A DNA stretch of 6,521 nucleotides from an uncultured Clostridiaceae bacterium (GTDB taxonomy: Bacteria > Bacillota > Clostridia > Clostridiales > Oxobacteraceae). Each line of letters opens with the position of its first letter. The first letter of the stretch is position 1. The stretch covers positions 1 to 6,521 of the forward strand of contig CALCDS010000413.1 of NCBI GenBank assembly GCA_937900065.1. Direction: 5' to 3'. Below, one piece after another: positions 6,266-6,521 of the stretch. A program made the translations under genes and the position numbers. The notes under the pieces are model-generated. The model saw only the letters and a program-made list of their open reading frames with translations. It ran no database searches and was not told the DNA's origin.

Positions 6266-6308
6266 GGGGTGTTGCACAATGAACGATTTACTTATTGTGC
6301 AGCACCCC
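6266..6308. repeat. 43-bp hairpin with 15-bp near-perfect arms
   Basis: GGGGTGTTGCACAAT (6266-6280) and ATTGTGCAGCACCCC (6294-6308) are complementary at 14 of 15 positions, the exception being a U-G wobble in plus-strand RNA. The loop is 13 nt, and two further inner pairs are possible. It begins 11 nt after the peptidase stop, so it may terminate or stabilise that transcript. However, the following ACATTTATCC is a poor U tract. The GGGG...CCCC outer ends also look like abutted transposon termini or a very short MITE. No target duplication is obvious. Confidence 0.7.
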
Positions 6309-6377
6309 ACATTTATCCGGTTACTCTGCATGAATATACAAATCAGCAGCTATTTTGACTCGATACGCAAACAACTT

Positions 6378-6404
6378 TTGGCTGGAGGCCGCTCCCAGAG
6401 CCAA
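6378..6404. repeat. bulged hairpin next to parS
   Basis: TTGGCTGGAG (6378-6387) pairs with CTCC (6392-6395) and AGCCAA (6399-6404) around a GCCG loop, with a 3-nt CAG bulge on one side. TATAAT follows directly at 6405, but without a matching -35. It could be a small RNA structure or a remnant; nothing identifies its role. Confidence 0.4.
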
Positions 6405-6423
6405 TATAATACATTTCTGGAAA

Positions 6424-6439
6424 TGTTTCACGTGAAACA
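6424..6439. promoter_or_regulatory. parS, chromosomal ParB (Spo0J) binding site
   Basis: TGTTTCACGTGAAACA is a perfect 16-bp palindrome identical to the bacterial chromosomal parS consensus. ParB/Spo0J loads at parS as a CTP-dependent clamp, spreads over neighbouring DNA, and recruits SMC to organise and segregate newly replicated origins. It lies in non-coding DNA, as a site free of coding constraint would. Known chromosomal parS sites are concentrated around oriC, so this window is probably origin-proximal. No parA or parB is visible here. Confidence 0.93.
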
Positions 6440-6460
6440 ATCTCTCAAAGCGCATGATAC

Positions 6461-6478
6461 CAGCCGGATATAAGGCTG
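6461..6478. repeat. short inverted repeat CAGCC/GGCTG
   Basis: Five-bp arms (6461-6465 and 6474-6478) flank an 8-nt loop, 21 nt right of parS. It is too short to assign and may be chance. Confidence 0.25.
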
Positions 6479-6489
6479 TCTGCATACTT

Positions 6490-6514
6490 ATTAACTGTTA
6501 TATATACAGTTAAT
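6490..6514. repeat. operator-like inverted repeat at the window edge
   Basis: ATTAACTGT (6490-6498) and ACAGTTAAT (6506-6514) are perfect 9-bp complementary arms around TATATAT. The symmetry and AT-rich centre resemble an operator that could overlap the -10 of a gene beginning beyond the right edge. The regulator family cannot be assigned. Confidence 0.5.
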
Positions 6515-6521
6515 GCTGTTG

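Noticed and set aside
6279..6473. A 64-codon open frame starting inside the long hairpin and reading through parS.
   Set aside because: It lacks a Shine-Dalgarno, begins in the inverted repeat, resembles no family, and its MFHVK stretch is simply parS translated in this frame.
6490..6514. Similarity of the edge palindrome to an E. coli LexA box (CTGT...ACAG with an AT centre).
   Set aside because: The spacer is 7 rather than 8 nt, and Bacillota LexA uses a different site (GAAC-N4-GTTC).

Overview
The window looks like chromosome of a low-to-moderate-GC member of the Bacillota, most probably a clostridial anaerobe. Codons are AT-rich, Shine-Dalgarno sequences are strong, the NagB is the short Firmicute type, and the metal ATPase and the C40 peptidase have typical clostridial architecture. 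I cannot name the species. A perfect 16/16 match to the chromosomal parS centromere site near the right edge suggests the segment lies in the origin-proximal part of the chromosome.

Layout. (1) Minus strand, 30-1557: a two-gene amino-sugar operon. It encodes a GntR/HutC-family repressor (NagR-like) followed 10 nt later by glucosamine-6-phosphate deaminase (nagB), whose Shine-Dalgarno overlaps the repressor stop codon. The promoter has an exact HutC-type operator core (GTMTAKAC) over its -35, so the operon is probably autoregulated. No nagA is visible. (2) Plus strand, 1848-2543: a polytopic membrane protein of the heparan-alpha-glucosaminide N-acetyltransferase-like (DUF1624) family, divergent from the nag operon. 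(3) Plus strand, 2620-4878: a self-contained metal-efflux transcription unit. It has a strong sigma-A promoter, a 26-bp ArsR/SmtB-type palindrome on the predicted +1, a P1B-2 (ZntA/CadA-like) ATPase and an intrinsic terminator. (4) Plus strand, 5097-6308: a secreted coiled-coil NlpC/P60 (C40) peptidoglycan endopeptidase that appears to start at a rare CTG codon, with a long hairpin just after its stop. (5) 6309-6521: no convincing gene, but parS and several inverted repeats.

How the parts fit. NagR and NagB would turn glucosamine-6-phosphate, derived from wall or chitin amino sugars, into fructose-6-phosphate plus ammonium under amino-sugar-phosphate control. The divergent acetyltransferase-like membrane protein might modify surface amino sugars, but that link rests on adjacency only. 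The ATPase exports Zn/Cd/Pb under a metal-sensing repressor encoded outside the window. The C40 enzyme cleaves stem peptides during wall growth or separation.

I see no wholly new multi-gene system. The points most worth a second look are the perfect parS, the operator placed on the ATPase start site without a local ArsR gene, a Glu-to-Met change at a normally acidic transmembrane position of the ATPase, the CTG start, and the 43-bp hairpin beside parS.
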